A DNA stretch of 64,000 bases from Epiperipatus broadwayi (GCA_028023455.1 JAQFVV010006271.1:4742366-4806365), one strand, 5' to 3'; shown: positions 38,028 through 50,394, numbered from the stretch's first letter. Numbers and translations: made by a program. Notes: a model not told the origin generated them from the letters alone.

Positions 38028-41000
38028 TATAACCTTCTCCCTGGATCGCTGTACTAAAAATGAATAATATCACATGTTTTAGGCACCATAATCACTACTG
38101 TACCCTAGCTACATCCAATCACTATGCCATCCACATTGGTCAGCATAATCACAACTGTAATATGGCAACAGCCAGCCTTCATCTACTAAACAGTCATGTC
38201 ACATTGGCAAGCACCATAATCGCATCGGTAACTTAGCTTCCTGGTCTAGCGGGTCACCAATGAATCATACCACACATTTTAGTGATTAAATTATCTTATG
38301 GAACCTAACATACTCACACGATCAAGAATATAAGCATGAAGAAACAAAAATGCAAAACTAATAAAATGATTCCTGGATTGAATAAAATGATCATGAAACT
38401 GTCGATCTAAAGAAGATCACAAGGTGACTAATAAAGATAAAAACTTCTGGTTAAACCAGCTTTGAAATCCACACAAACAAAATGAGATGAGTTAAATTCT
38501 ATGTTCAGCAAATTCATACATAACTAACAATTTATATCTCTAGAATGATTATAAAATTAGACTTATAAATAAAATGATAAGTAAAGTATGATGTAGATGA
38601 CTAAATGGATGATGGAAAGAAGTAATAATGGAATAGTGGAATGAAATGAGTCTAAGAGTGAAGAGAAAAGAACGAATATATATGAGAAATATGAATGATT
38701 AAGATGATGGTAGAATAAGAATTAATGAGTAGTTGAAATGATAAAAGAATAAAAGTTAATGTATGATTAATCGATTATGTTAATGAATTAACATCAAATG
38801 AGAATGAATAACTAAAAAAATGATCAAGGTGAAATTTAAGAACAATGTTGATGATGGAGACTGAAATCTTAAACTACAAACTAATATGAGATTAAGTGGT
38901 AAAAACATAAGCTCAATACAAATAGGGATTTCAAGCTTGACACAACCAGAATATTTATCATGAAGTTAAAACAAACTATACATTTTATACAAAAAAGTAA
39001 TTTGCATCTTAAAGCTTAGTTGACTTTCATAAACAGTGAAAGTAATCTATTTTTAGTCTAACTATAACAATTGACTAAATATAAATTCCATTACAAATTT
39101 AAATTCTATCTTAAAACTTAACGAATTCTTCTCAGGGTTCAAACACTCAAAATCATTATATAAACTATATTTGGGTCAGTAAGAGGGATTTTACCACTAC
39201 CCAAACATAATGCACAAAATAGCTCTCAATCTAAACTCAAATTAAGAACTATATTTAGCAGTTACACATAAACTTTATAACTAATACCAACTTTAAAATT
39301 TATGAACGGAAATGACTTTTTGATAATTAAAAACAATAACTTTTTAAATTCCTTTTCTTAAATAATTATAAACCATGTGATTAAGATCAGTGAACGATAG
39401 CTCTGCAGATTTAACTAAATCAATCAAATCAATATTATAGTTATCTTTTAATATATCGTTTAAAACAATCTGTACTACAAGTTATTAACATTTCGATTAT
39501 TGTGTGATGATGCGTTAGATGTACCAATAAATTATAAGACTTACCAACATTATTATGATATAGCATAATATAGTTAATAGTGCTATATTGGTTGATGATG
39601 ATTTCAATATATAATCTTCTGATAGGTTGATAGCAATAACAATAATAGTGTATAGATGTGGTAATTAGCAATAAAATTACATGCAACTACATAAAATTTT
39701 TAACACAACAAACTTTATTTACAGTATGTACAAATTTTTAATTCACAGATATGGCATGAAGTAAAACTAATCTATTAAAATAATTTATGGATGGGACAAA
39801 TACTTATTATCCCCTTGACAATATACTCAGCAAATGATACAACCTGCTTAGAAAATAATATTCAAAATATCATTTGTTATTCTTTGGCATATTTTTAAGA
39901 ATATGATACTAAAACTTATATAAGCTGACTAGCACTTAAATTTGTAACTAGCAGTATACTTAGAACTTTAGGATATGCACAAAGTTTAAATTTAGAATTC
40001 CAACATTATAAAGTATTGCATTATCCCAAAGCCCTATCTTTTATCAGAATATGATAAGGGCAATTATCATATTCTGTGCAATTACTAACTTATTTAACTT
40101 TGAAATGAATAAATTTTAGCATTGACTGAAGACCAGACATTAAAAGTCAAATACACATAAATCTCATTAAGCATTACCTAAGTCCACAGCTCAACCTTTG
40201 AATACGTAACTGATCTTACAATTCTATTGTCATATCATTATTTGCCAATGTGCATCTTTTACTTTACATTTAAAATTTTCTACCATCATTAATAGATTCT
40301 GGTTTGGTCTGTCAACAACTGATGATGATCCCACAACATCATAAACACTATTTCGATTAAGAAAACACTATGCTAGATGAGTATTCCTAAATTTAGTATT
40401 ATTTTATACTTGCTATATGATCTGGACCTATTACACTTCACCATACATGATGGTAAAACTATCTCTATATTATCATGAGGAATTTAACACTAAGATAGGA
40501 GACTTTATAAAACAACATGACAGGTGTGTAATAATCTGGTTGATTCTACTACTTCTTAATGGGTATATGCAGGTGTGTGGGCTTTGCCTCACCACGAAAA
40601 GACTAGAATTCAAACCATAGATATCCTTTCCTTTTAGGATTATTTATACTAATGAGCATTAATTACTACTCAGACTCTATCCATCTTTTCTCTGATCAAA
40701 TTAGCCATAGGTGACATTCCATAAGCCTATGCTCCATATAAATATTAATATATTGGATGTCATTCAATTGGAACATCCTATTTACTAAAAACTGTCACTA
40801 GTCATTCTCAATATCATAGCCAGACAAAACAATACCAACACTAACAGTGAAAATCTACATATTCCATTTTATAATGTAAAACAATTAATGTATCAACAGC
40901 CAAACCAAAATACCTATGTCCAATGATCGTTAATCATGTTTAGAATGACAACTATACTTTTATTAAAGATAGCACAACGAATTTAAGCAATTAAGATCGA

Positions 41001-41313
41001 ACCTGCATTTGTATTCAAAGTGGACAAGTTCATTTTTATACAAAATTACAAAAATGAAAAAGGCCTATATTAAATTTTTTTTTATATCATAAAATAATTC
41101 AGTTATGACAATATATATTTTTGATAAAATGTCTCTATATTTACCTCTTTATTAATATACCTTAAATTTGGTTTTAAACTATGAGAGAAGTAAATATTTT
41201 TATCACTCTCTCTAAATAAATGATATATATATATTTTCTTGTTTTCTCTTAACTAAAAAAAAAACATACATAAAATAGATATATATATATTACACATTTC
41301 CTTTTTTTTAACT

Positions 41314-41348
<35 letters not shown>

Positions 41349-43233
41349 TGCCACCATAAAACACATATGTTTTAAAAACAAAATGTCCAAGTAACACATT
41401 ACGTAAGTAATAACACAGCAATGATAAAGAAAAATAAAAGCACATTTTTATCCATTAAATTTTATACTCTGTTTTTCCAAGTTAATTATCCTGGTGAGTT
41501 AGAATAATATAAATGGTTATTACAATGAGCAAACAGTCCAGATCAAGCATATATATTTCATTATCCTGTTGGATGTATAATAGAACAATATTCAACACTT
41601 ATCCAAAAACAGAAATTATTTGATTGTTTCAGTAGCGATAATTAATCAGCCAATTAACATTCATGTTTCCAATTGTAGCAGATTTAAAAAGATAAATTTA
41701 TCTACTTTGCTCTAGATAATTCAAAACAAACTTGTTAAAATCTTTATTGATTTATTCTGTAAGTGTTTCAAATGAAGTATAACAAGAATCATTTATTTAT
41801 GTTTAAATCAAGATAATTTTTCCTTGAAAAATTAGTGGAATTTCATTACACTTAACATATTTATATTTCTTCTTTTTAAACTCTGTTAATTTTATTTCTC
41901 TCTGCACGGTAATACACATATATCTGTAGCAATATTTAAACAGCCAGAGTATATTGCAATATTGTAAACATTATTATAACGGTGTATATTTTTCAATAAA
42001 AATATAAAATAAATATATATTTCATTCCATTCTTATCAGAAAACAATGATGTGATTGTCAAAATTAGAAAGAATTTATTCAATTATCTTTAGCATTTAAT
42101 TAATTGGTATTTGATTATTTTTCATTATATAAGTTTCCGCTTATCAAATTTAGCCTACAATAGAGAATAAAATCGCAAATATTTTCATGTTTACTTTATT
42201 AAAAGTTAGATGATTAAAATGACTTTGTAATTTATTTGCTATAACTATCATATATAACACTTGTTTTTTTAATATTATCTCCAATTATTATTTTTTTCTT
42301 GATATTTTAATTTACAAGCACATACATCGTTCTGCTATATAATAAGAAGGCACGGAATTCAAACACTATCAACTTCTTAGTTTACGAATAAATAATCTGT
42401 GTATTATTTTTAAAGATAATAATTTACATGTATAAATACAATAAAAGTGAATGCTTACTTCCTCTTGAATTTTCCTGGGTTTAAAATAGGATTTAGGAGA
42501 AATAGTTAGGATGCCTAAGGTTTCCATTCTTTCTTCTGTATAACTTCTTAGAACTATCAATCAATAGAAGAATGGTGTTTCAATGACTGCAAGGTTTTTA
42601 GATTTTCTATTCTGACATCTTTAGAAAACAAGGTCTTATACTTTCCTTCAATTAAATTTCAGAATTTTCTAATATTTGTTTTTTTTTCTTATTCTAGATC
42701 AGACTTGAGTTTTGTGTTTGCTGGGTTCTTGTTTTTTTAATTAGTCCAACCCCCTACAACTAGGTTAGATAATATATAGCTTGTTTTTCTGATGCATTCT
42801 GGGAGAGAATTGGCCAATAATTTTGATATGCATAATTAGTATTACCCCCTCTGGCTTCATTTTTAATAACTATCCATTATTATTTAAGACAGCTTTGTGT
42901 TTAGTACTAAAAAATATGCTTAAGTAATTTACTATAATGATTTATTTTACAAGATTTCTAAATTTGATTTGTTTATTTCTTTCAATTGCTATTCAAAACT
43001 AATAAAATAGCAATGTATTTATCTACCAAATAATAATAATAATACTTTTAAATTGTTATTTTAGTTTAGTCAGAGCCTAGACTGGGTTTGAAATCTTATC
43101 TCTACTCAAGGAAATTTCTCAGTGCATTCAAAACAATCTCTATTGAAAACCACTCATTTAAAAAATTAATGCCAAATATATCATCATTTAAAATTTTGGA
43201 ATTATTAACTACAGGGACCTAAATAAAAGGTCA
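38028..43233 (-). repeat. 5' LTR (right copy) of the giant Gypsy element
   Basis: Pairs with 26179-31448. The inner tip reads TATAACC on the plus strand against TGTAACC in the left copy, a one-base change in the terminal dinucleotide. A private (AT)n enlargement lies at 41317-41345. The last 389 bp (42845-43233) appear identical to 31060-31448, whereas neighbouring segments differ by roughly 3-5%. Confidence 0.93.
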
Positions 43234-43260
43234 CAATATATATATATATATATATATATA
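43234..43260. repeat. (AT)n at the right edge of the LTR element
   Basis: Starts CAATATAT directly after the LTR; probably the other half of the AT tract the element inserted into. Confidence 0.9.
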
Positions 43261-43425
43261 ACTATTCAAAACAATACAATAATTAATACAGTAACAATAT
43301 TTTAAACAAATATATACCAATTTAATAGAAGTACTTTCAACTATCTATGTAGTCGTTGTCAACTAGACTCAAATTGTATTAGAAAAAAACCGTTACAAAT
43401 GTAAACAAAAGCAATACGTCATACA

Positions 43426-44830
43426 TCAATTTTCCCACAATTCATTAATTTTTATATTGGCTGTCTGTCTATTTATCAACTGTTGCTTTTCACTTTTTAT
43501 TAACATAGCCTCTTTAATTTTGCGTTTATTATTATTTCTTTCAATACACAGAATTTTAATTTTATTAAAATCAAAATCAAAACCATAATTACATGTTACA
43601 TTATGATCAAAAAATACTGATGGTGATACATCATCATTTCTAACATTCTCTTGTCTTGATTTTTGCACTCGTTTATATAATAACAAATGCTCCCTTGATC
43701 TTTTCTCTAATGTACATCGAGATTCACCAATATAAGCCTTTCCACAAAAACATAGCCATTTATATATTGCACAACTTTGATTTAAAATACCACACCTATT
43801 TTTTGAATTATTTATTAATCTATTTAAATTAGGAGTAGTATAAAATGCAACTCGACATATATTTTTATATATCTGTTTTATAAATTTAACCTGTTCATTA
43901 CAAATAAATGGTATTGATATCCAAGTATATTTTATTTTATCAATATCTATAGCATCTAAAATATTTCTATTATTATTAAACTTAGTAACAATATTATAAA
44001 TTAATTTATGATCATATCCAACATTTAACAAATCCATAATAAATACATTTATGTTACTTATTTTATCAGAACTATATTTACATAATTTATTATTCCTAAA
44101 TAAAAATGATTTTAAACTGGATAATTTATGTGCAATTGGCACATTTGAATACCAAGGAATATATCCTCTTTTTTCAATATCTTTTATTACCATACAATAA
44201 TCTAATTTATTTTTATTACGTGTATCGGAAGAGCTAAATACTGAATTGACTTTTTTTCTTCAAAGGATTTACTCCATTTTCAACCTTCTAAACTATTTAA
44301 TTCATTGAATAATACATTTATAATATCTAAACTTCCACAAACGAAAACATCATCAACATACCTGTAATAAATTTTAATACCTTGGCAATATATATTAGTA
44401 TTAAGAATTATATCTTCATATCTTGATACCACAAAACTACATATTTGTGAAACTACAGGAAGTCCCATAGGCCATCCATAATCTATTTTATAATAATTTT
44501 CATTAAATATAGCATATATATTTTTTATCAATAAAATATAATACATCATTTACAAATTTTACTTTTTTAACATCAACTTTTTTTAACCTTAAAGCATCTA
44601 ATATAATTTTTATAGATTTTAATCTATCTATTGAACCATACATCTCACATATATCTAATGTACAAATACTATCATTATTATTAATATTAATATTTTGAAT
44701 TTTTTTACAAAATCAAACGATGAATTAATAGTATATTTTCCAAATCCAAGAACATCTTTTAATAATGTTTCTATAAAATCTACAGGTTTCATAGTGAATG
44801 ATCCACCTAAAGTCAATCATTTTACTGTGA
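43426..44830 (-). pseudogene. Penelope-like element of a second family: RT and GIY-YIG endonuclease
   Basis: Reading leftwards, 44810-44550 gives GFGKYTINSSFDF and, after shifts, TLDICEMYGSIDRLKSI, the RT motif with the first catalytic Asp. Frame 44549-44280 has YGWPMGLPVVSQICSFVVSR and IYYRYVDDVFVCG, the YVDD box. The intact 255-residue frame 44193-43426 carries RGYIPWYSNVPIAH-type linker text and then the endonuclease: NRCGILNQSCAIYKW, CFCGKAYIGES, CTLEKRSREHLLLYKR, i.e. the GIY-YIG core with Arg and EH residues; the C-terminal part has DHNVTCNYGFDF. One or two frameshifts separate the pieces, so the copy is only slightly decayed. It differs clearly from the family at 5.3-8.4 kb. Confidence 0.85.
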
Positions 44831-45364
44831 AGACCTGTAGATTTATAGAAACATAATTAAAAGATGTTCTTGGATTTGGAAAATATACTATTAATTCATC
44901 GTTTGATTTTGTAAAGAAATTCAAAATATTAATAATTAATAATAATGATAGTATTTTGTACATTTGATATATGTGAGATGTACGGTTCAATAGATAGATT
45001 AAAAAATCTATAAAAATTATATTAGATGCTTTAGGTTAAAAAAAAGTTGATGTTAAAAAAGTAAAAATTTGTAAATGATGTACTATATTTTATTGATAAA
45101 AATATATATACTATATTTAATGAAAATATTATAAAATAGATTATGGACGGACTATGGGACTTCCTGTAGTTTCACAAATATGTAGCACTGGTGGTATCAA
45201 GATATGAAGATATAGTTCTAGTACTAATATATATTGCCAAGGTATTAAAATTTATTACAGGATGATCGAGAGTTTTTGTGGAAGTTTAGATATTATAAAT
45301 TGCATTATTCAATGAATTAAATAGTTTAGAAGGCTAAAATGGAGTGTAAATCTTTGAAGAAAAA
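44803..45364 (+). repeat. Error-rich inverted copy of 44273-44800 next to the gap
   Basis: From 44829 rightwards the plus strand repeats, mirrored, the RT segment of the preceding element (GACCTGTAGATTTATAGAAAC, GATGTTCTTGGATTTGGAAA, ATATGTGAGATGTACGGTTC). Numerous single-base insertions, often in homopolymers, and small losses are present. It stops at the N gap. Confidence 0.85.
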
Positions 45365-45864
45365 NNNNNNNNNNNNNNNNNNNNNNNNNNNNNNNNNNNN
45401 NNNNNNNNNNNNNNNNNNNNNNNNNNNNNNNNNNNNNNNNNNNNNNNNNNNNNNNNNNNNNNNNNNNNNNNNNNNNNNNNNNNNNNNNNNNNNNNNNNNN
45501 NNNNNNNNNNNNNNNNNNNNNNNNNNNNNNNNNNNNNNNNNNNNNNNNNNNNNNNNNNNNNNNNNNNNNNNNNNNNNNNNNNNNNNNNNNNNNNNNNNNN
45601 NNNNNNNNNNNNNNNNNNNNNNNNNNNNNNNNNNNNNNNNNNNNNNNNNNNNNNNNNNNNNNNNNNNNNNNNNNNNNNNNNNNNNNNNNNNNNNNNNNNN
45701 NNNNNNNNNNNNNNNNNNNNNNNNNNNNNNNNNNNNNNNNNNNNNNNNNNNNNNNNNNNNNNNNNNNNNNNNNNNNNNNNNNNNNNNNNNNNNNNNNNNN
45801 NNNNNNNNNNNNNNNNNNNNNNNNNNNNNNNNNNNNNNNNNNNNNNNNNNNNNNNNNNNNNNNN
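45365..45864. other. Assembly gap (500 N)
   Basis: Exactly 500 undetermined bases, a conventional scaffold gap of arbitrary size. Confidence 1.
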
Positions 45865-45870
45865 TATTGC

Positions 45871-45888
45871 TTCGTTCAGTTACGTATT
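45871..45888 (+). other. Probable nanopore adapter remnant
   Basis: TTCGTTCAGTTACGTATT, seven bases after the gap, matches the core of the Oxford Nanopore ligation adapter as I know it. It is probably untrimmed adapter at a contig end, not genomic DNA. Confidence 0.75.
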
Positions 45889-46178
45889 ATAAATACAGAT
45901 GACAAGATGGATTACATTGAGCCAATATCCCACAGGATACTACCTCATGGCATAAGAATACTATCCCCCAATTACTATTGCAAATAAATAAATTTATAAT
46001 AATCTCACAACTTTAATATCTCCTACACATTAAGACTAAACTAATAATTAAATCATAATCTTTTATTTATAATAGTTTAGCTTAATAAAATCTCAGGTTA
46101 ATTAAATTATTCTAAGATAATTAAATCACTGTAGTAAAACATGACAACGGATTTTTATGCCATACTCTACTACACTTA
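45889..46178. other. Non-coding, no feature recognised
   Basis: A+T-rich; nothing identifiable. Confidence 0.5.
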
Positions 46179-46181
46179 AAC

Positions 46182-46247
<66 letters not shown>

Positions 46248-46270
46248 TGATGATGATGATGATGATGATG

Positions 46271-46320
<50 letters not shown>

Positions 46321-46334
46321 TATAATAATAATAT
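46179..46334. repeat. (AAT)n-(GAT)n-(AAT)n microsatellite
   Basis: Pure triplets with a central block of nine GAT units (about 46244-46270). Confidence 0.97.
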
Positions 46335-46368
46335 TGAAAATCGGCCATTATAAAATAAAACTGGATCT

Positions 46369-47070
46369 TCAGGTAAGAAACCCCTTGCACTCATCAATGT
46401 AATTATGTATCCACTTATTTACAAACTCATCATATGTTACATTGCAGTCTCCAATCAAAATTGTTGGATTAGCTGTAGATCCCAGTGTTGAATTAATTGT
46501 GGTAATTATTGCATTTATTTTATATTTTTGCAATGGCATATAAACAAAGATTACATTTATTTTAATTATTTTGTGAAATAAAGTAATGATTAATAGATTT
46601 GCATCAATGTATATGATTTGAAAATTGGTAAACTGGCAAGCAATAGCTATCAAAAGACCTGTCCCGGCTGATGGAGAGGTAGAGTCTCTTGAACATGCAA
46701 CAAAGCCTTCACTTTTTAGAAATTTTGCTGGATCAATTTGTGACACAGCATAAATTTTGGTTTCAAGCAGTACCATTATATGAGGTTTTGTTTCCTTGAT
46801 CCATTGTTTCAACTTAAATATTTTTTCTATTGAATTCAAACCCTGTACATTAAAAGAAGTAATTTTAATTTTCATTTATAAAGATTTACTTTTTACTCTG
46901 AATTTATTTGAATTTACTTTATCTTTAATTATTCTTATTTTAGGCTGTCTATAAATTGTAAATCTTGGGCATCTTCGAACTCACTTTCAGTTTCAACATC
47001 AGTATATCTGTCCATTTGATACCATTCTCCTGTGTCATCATGGGCATGGCAATAATATTGGCATCAGCAT
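46369..47070 (-). pseudogene. Tx1/L1-like LINE: end of ORF1 and start of ORF2 endonuclease
   Basis: ORF2 opens at 46875 with KITSFNVQGLNSIEKIFKLK, then QWIKETKPHIMVLLETK (the endonuclease E-T-K motif), TGLLIAIA and PTILIGDCNVTYDEF (G-D-x-N motif). It is interrupted at 46369 near an (AAT)n block. Just upstream, 47060-46935 encodes the acidic end of ORF1 (GEWYQMDRYTDVETESEFED) with a stop at about 46935, 60 nt before the ORF2 ATG. This two-ORF order is that of Tx1/L1-type elements. The endonuclease would nick target DNA for target-primed reverse transcription; RT is missing here. Confidence 0.75.
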
Positions 47071-47432
47071 GGAATTTGAGTTTTCATCATCAGATTTTCA
47101 ATGATATGGATGGCTGAAAAGTTGGAGGTTGCAGTAGATTGAAGTCTGTCCATTAAAGTATGAAGATTTGCTATCTTAATGTAAACTGAGCATTGATTAT
47201 ATATATATGTGTGAGAGATGTTAATCTGGACCAACTGATGAGTGCTGGTTTAGCATGAAATACATATATTGGTGATTATTAATCTTTTGTACATGTGTGT
47301 GGTCATGTGTATCAGTTGTATGAGATAGTGTGGATAGCTGAAGGTGCTTGAAAATCTAAGTTCAAATCCTCTATACTTATATATATATATATATATATAT
47401 ATAGAGGATATATATATATATATATTATATAT
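47071..47432. other. Non-coding with (AT)n tracts
   Basis: Short AT microsatellites at 47380-47430; no gene seen. Confidence 0.5.
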
Positions 47433-47851
47433 ATGTTCAAAGGTGGTAAACTACAAAACACCGAACAAGTGTAAGTTGTTTTACATAAACAGAAAAAAGA
47501 GTCAGGAAATTAACTACCTCTGTTTGCTCACCCCCAGATCAGCTGATTTCAAAGCTGGATTGCTCTCCTCAGTGGGGGATAGAGTATAGAAACCAGATCT
47601 AAACACTGACTCTCAAGTGTTTATGCAAAATGTTTCTATCATCCCCTTTGGAAACAATATTTATAAACACTTGAGAGTCAGTGTTTAGATCTAGTTTCTA
47701 TACTCTATCCCCACTGGGGAGAGCAAACCAGCCCCAAATCAAGCTGATCTGGGGGTGAGCAAATGAAAAGGAGTAGTTAATTTCCCTAAACTCTTTTTCG
47801 TTTATGTAGACAAATCTTACACTTGTTGATGAATTTTTGATGCCATCTTTG

Positions 47852-47856
<5 letters not shown>
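47433..47856. mobile_element. 424-bp snap-back (palindromic) MITE in an (AT)n tract
   Basis: Nearly the whole element is two inverted arms: 47433-47630 and about 47661-47856. The tips are TATGTTCAAAG / CTTTGAACATA, and both arms carry ACACTTGAGAGTCAGTGTTT-like text, ATACTCTATCCCC and a run of GATCTGGGGGTGAGCAAA or its mirror. A 30-bp loop separates them. Both sides are (AT)n, consistent with a TA target preference but hiding any duplication. No coding potential. Confidence 0.8.

Positions 47857-47910
<54 letters not shown>
47857..47910. repeat. (AT)n microsatellite
   Basis: Flanks the snap-back element on its right side. Confidence 0.95.
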
Positions 47911-47913
<3 letters not shown>

Positions 47914-48157
47914 TTTAGTTTTTTATATTTTTCCCTTTTCCAAAAGCTGAAAGTAGAAATAACTAATGTTTAGTAGTGTGCGTATGTTTCTTTAGAAAAC
48001 AGAAATTAATACATTGGAAACATAGCCCCCCCCTAAGTGAGTAATCATAAGAAATAAATGTAAATAATGCAAAAATAATATATGGTAGAACGAGCAAGAT
48101 AGTTGGGTTGAGAATTCAGAAATTTGATTAGAAACAGAAAAGAGTTTCTAAGATTTA

Positions 48158-48181
48158 CCCCCCCCCCCCCCCCCCCCCCCC
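48158..48181. repeat. Run of 24 C
   Basis: Uninterrupted C homopolymer in otherwise A+T-rich sequence; length is unreliable in long-read data. Confidence 0.9.
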
Positions 48182-49140
48182 TAACACGAGATGAGATTTG
48201 GAGATGTATCCTAGCCAGCATGAGCCATAGGTATTCTGATGTACCTATGAGCCATATCGGTGACACAAAATCAGAAATCACAGGAGCAGAGAAAGGAAAA
48301 CATGAAGGAGAAGCTAGTAATCCTCTCTCTAAATGATGGCACAAATGCCAACTAGATGAACCCATAAAATAGTAACCGTGAAAAAACAAGAGAAGAGCTG
48401 CAAAGTTAGAGATTAGGAAATAAGAGATAGATATACAAGCCTTAGGCTAAATGATGGATGTCAGTCAGCAAAAAACTGCAAAATGGGACTAAGTATCTAG
48501 GCTACAAACTAGACAGTGATTTGAGCATCGAGTGCAGAAACAATGATGACAAAGCACTTCACTGATTTTCAGAAGCTTGGTTGAACACAAGAAAAAGATG
48601 ACTGATACTATACATGAATTAAAATGGAAATTTAGCTGACTAGAGCCAAGGTAATTAAGTAGCAAACAATCTCAGGATGCCTTATCTTGCATCCAAAATT
48701 ACATACAAGATGGACATAGTTTCCAGAACACAGGAAACGCCTTAAGCTTGCAATGTTAACAAGGAAAGATGCTAGAAAAACTATATGAAGTCAAAGATGA
48801 CATGGCATATGGATTACACAGAAGGCACAAAAAGTTCTCAGATAATAGGTGATCTTCAAGGGTTGAAGGAACTATTCAAGGCAAAAGAAAGTCAAGGAAA
48901 ACCTTGGGAATTAAGTCAGAGGTGGTAAGACACATAAAGGCTACAAGTGAGATGAACAAAGGTGATTAAAATTCAAATATAAGTATTGACCAGCCTCAAG
49001 ATTGAATGAGCAATGGATATGGACATGAAGATAGGAGGTGTTAGCCAGAGCTTTGGAATCACATGATAAAGCAAACAGTTTATCCAAAGAGGATAGACCT
49101 GACTATAGAGTCAATGGTTGATATTCAAACCCCAAGACCT
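48182..49140 (+). other. Broken open segments upstream of a gag fragment
   Basis: Visibly less A+T-rich than average and rich in short plus-strand open frames (EHKKKMTDTIHELKWKF near 48580; SEVVRHIKATSEMNKGD near 48920). It may be the 5' part of the same gag-containing element, but I cannot show it. Confidence 0.3.
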
Positions 49141-49149
49141 CTAGATCTG

Positions 49150-49480
49150 GTTTCCAGCACTTAAATGTATATGGCCAAGTTCAATCGAGGTTAAATCTTT
49201 TATAAGTGATGAGGGTGAAAACCCCAAGGTACACATAAAAAACTGGCAGGAATTGTTCAGGTTTCACGAAAATTTCTATGCCAGATAAAGTATCTTTCAC
49301 TGCATATTATCTGCAGGGGTCAGTCAAATCTTGGTGGGACTGTTATGAAGACAAACCCCAAATGTTTGAACAGTACTCACCATCACTATTGAAAACATTT
49401 TTAGTGAAGATTGGCAGGATGGTAAACATGAAATTCTTAAAGAGTACTGTAGCTCAATAGCTATGGAACCTCACATCCAG
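49150..49480 (+). pseudogene. Gypsy-type Gag fragment
   Basis: The plus strand reads NPKVHIKNWQELFRFHENFY and, after a one-base frame change, DKVSFTAYYLQGSVKSWWDC with YEDKPQMFEQYSPSLLKTFL. The pattern 'K....YL.G.A..WW......' is that of the retrotransposon Gag core domain. The gene is broken on both sides, no protease or RT follows within the next kilobase, and no LTR was found. This is a different lineage from the Gag at 35-37 kb, which has SDAAKNWWQSLF at the equivalent place. Confidence 0.6.
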
Positions 49481-50394
49481 TTTATTGTCAGACAGATGAC
49501 ACATAGGAGGTCACTTACCACCTTCCATTTACACATACACAAATAATTTAGGTCATGCAGCAAAATATGCCACCGCTAATTTTTTTATGACCGTAGACAA
49601 TATATACATGCACTGAGAACTCCCTGAGCGATTACACAGACTAGAACAAGAAAGGTGAGGCTCTGGCTGTGAAAGATGATCCAACAAGAAGTTTCCAGAA
49701 CACTGATTGTAATGGGCTGACTAGATATAAAAGGCCATATACCAGTATTCTTCCATCCAGGATGTTTACAAGAAGGAATAACTTAATATGGCAGGATCAC
49801 ACCATTATAAATATGTATATATTTACTGTATAGTTTAAAAGCATAATTTGTGATTACATTGAAGCAACATTAGACCTAGCATTTTACAATTTAAGTAGTT
49901 TAGTTATTAAGTTTAGTGCATTGGATGGATTCAGTGCATGGTGATTAATTCAAGGAACAAAAAATAGTGAGGCAAAAATAAATTTAAAATCAGTCCAATT
50001 TGTAAAGAAAAAAAAGGAAGAAGATGTACTTAATTTATGATTGCAGTTAAAATTAATGTAGGTCTTTTTTTTCTATTTTTTGGAAGTTCACTGACATGAA
50101 ACAGTATTATTTTAGCAATCATATTATTTCACCCACTACATTACATAATAATATATTTTCCCCCAGTTTGAACCTCCCATGTTTATATATTAACTGTAAT
50201 TCTTTATCAATAATGTATATTTACATGTATGTGTATATATGTAGGCACACTAATATATTAATATCTGTATGCATATGGTGCATAGCAATTACAATTCAAA
50301 ATTAAAATGGTATAATTAAATTAATTGTTATATGTCCATAAGGACTTACATATATGTGCAGAAAAGCAATAGATTCTTGATTATTCTATATTAG
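49481..50394. other. Non-coding
   Basis: Possible remains of the gag-containing element to about 49800; nothing recognisable after that. Confidence 0.45.

Larger units (their letters stand above)
26179..43233 (-). mobile_element. Ty3/Gypsy-like LTR retrotransposon with ~5.2-kb LTRs
   Basis: The element spans about 17,055 bp and is transcribed on the minus strand. Two long direct repeats flank a 6.6-kb internal region: 26179-31448 (5,270 bp) and 38028-43233 (5,206 bp). Read on the minus strand the LTR begins TGACCTTTTATTTAGG and ends GGGAGAAGGTTACA (TA instead of CA in the right copy). A polypurine tract abuts the left LTR and a primer-binding site lies 10 nt inside the right LTR. The internal order is Gag, protease, RT, RNase H, integrase, i.e. 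Ty3/Gypsy and not Copia. Frameshifts and stops break the ORFs and one integrase catalytic Asp is replaced, so it is not autonomous now. It sits in an (AT)n tract, so no target duplication can be read with confidence. Confidence 0.9.

Noticed and set aside
40417-40620. Open frame inside the right LTR as a possible LTR-encoded protein
   Set aside because: The equivalent stretch of the left LTR (about 28650-28840) does not keep the frame, and no domain is visible.
45339-45902. Open frame crossing the N gap
   Set aside because: It exists only because N cannot form stop codons.
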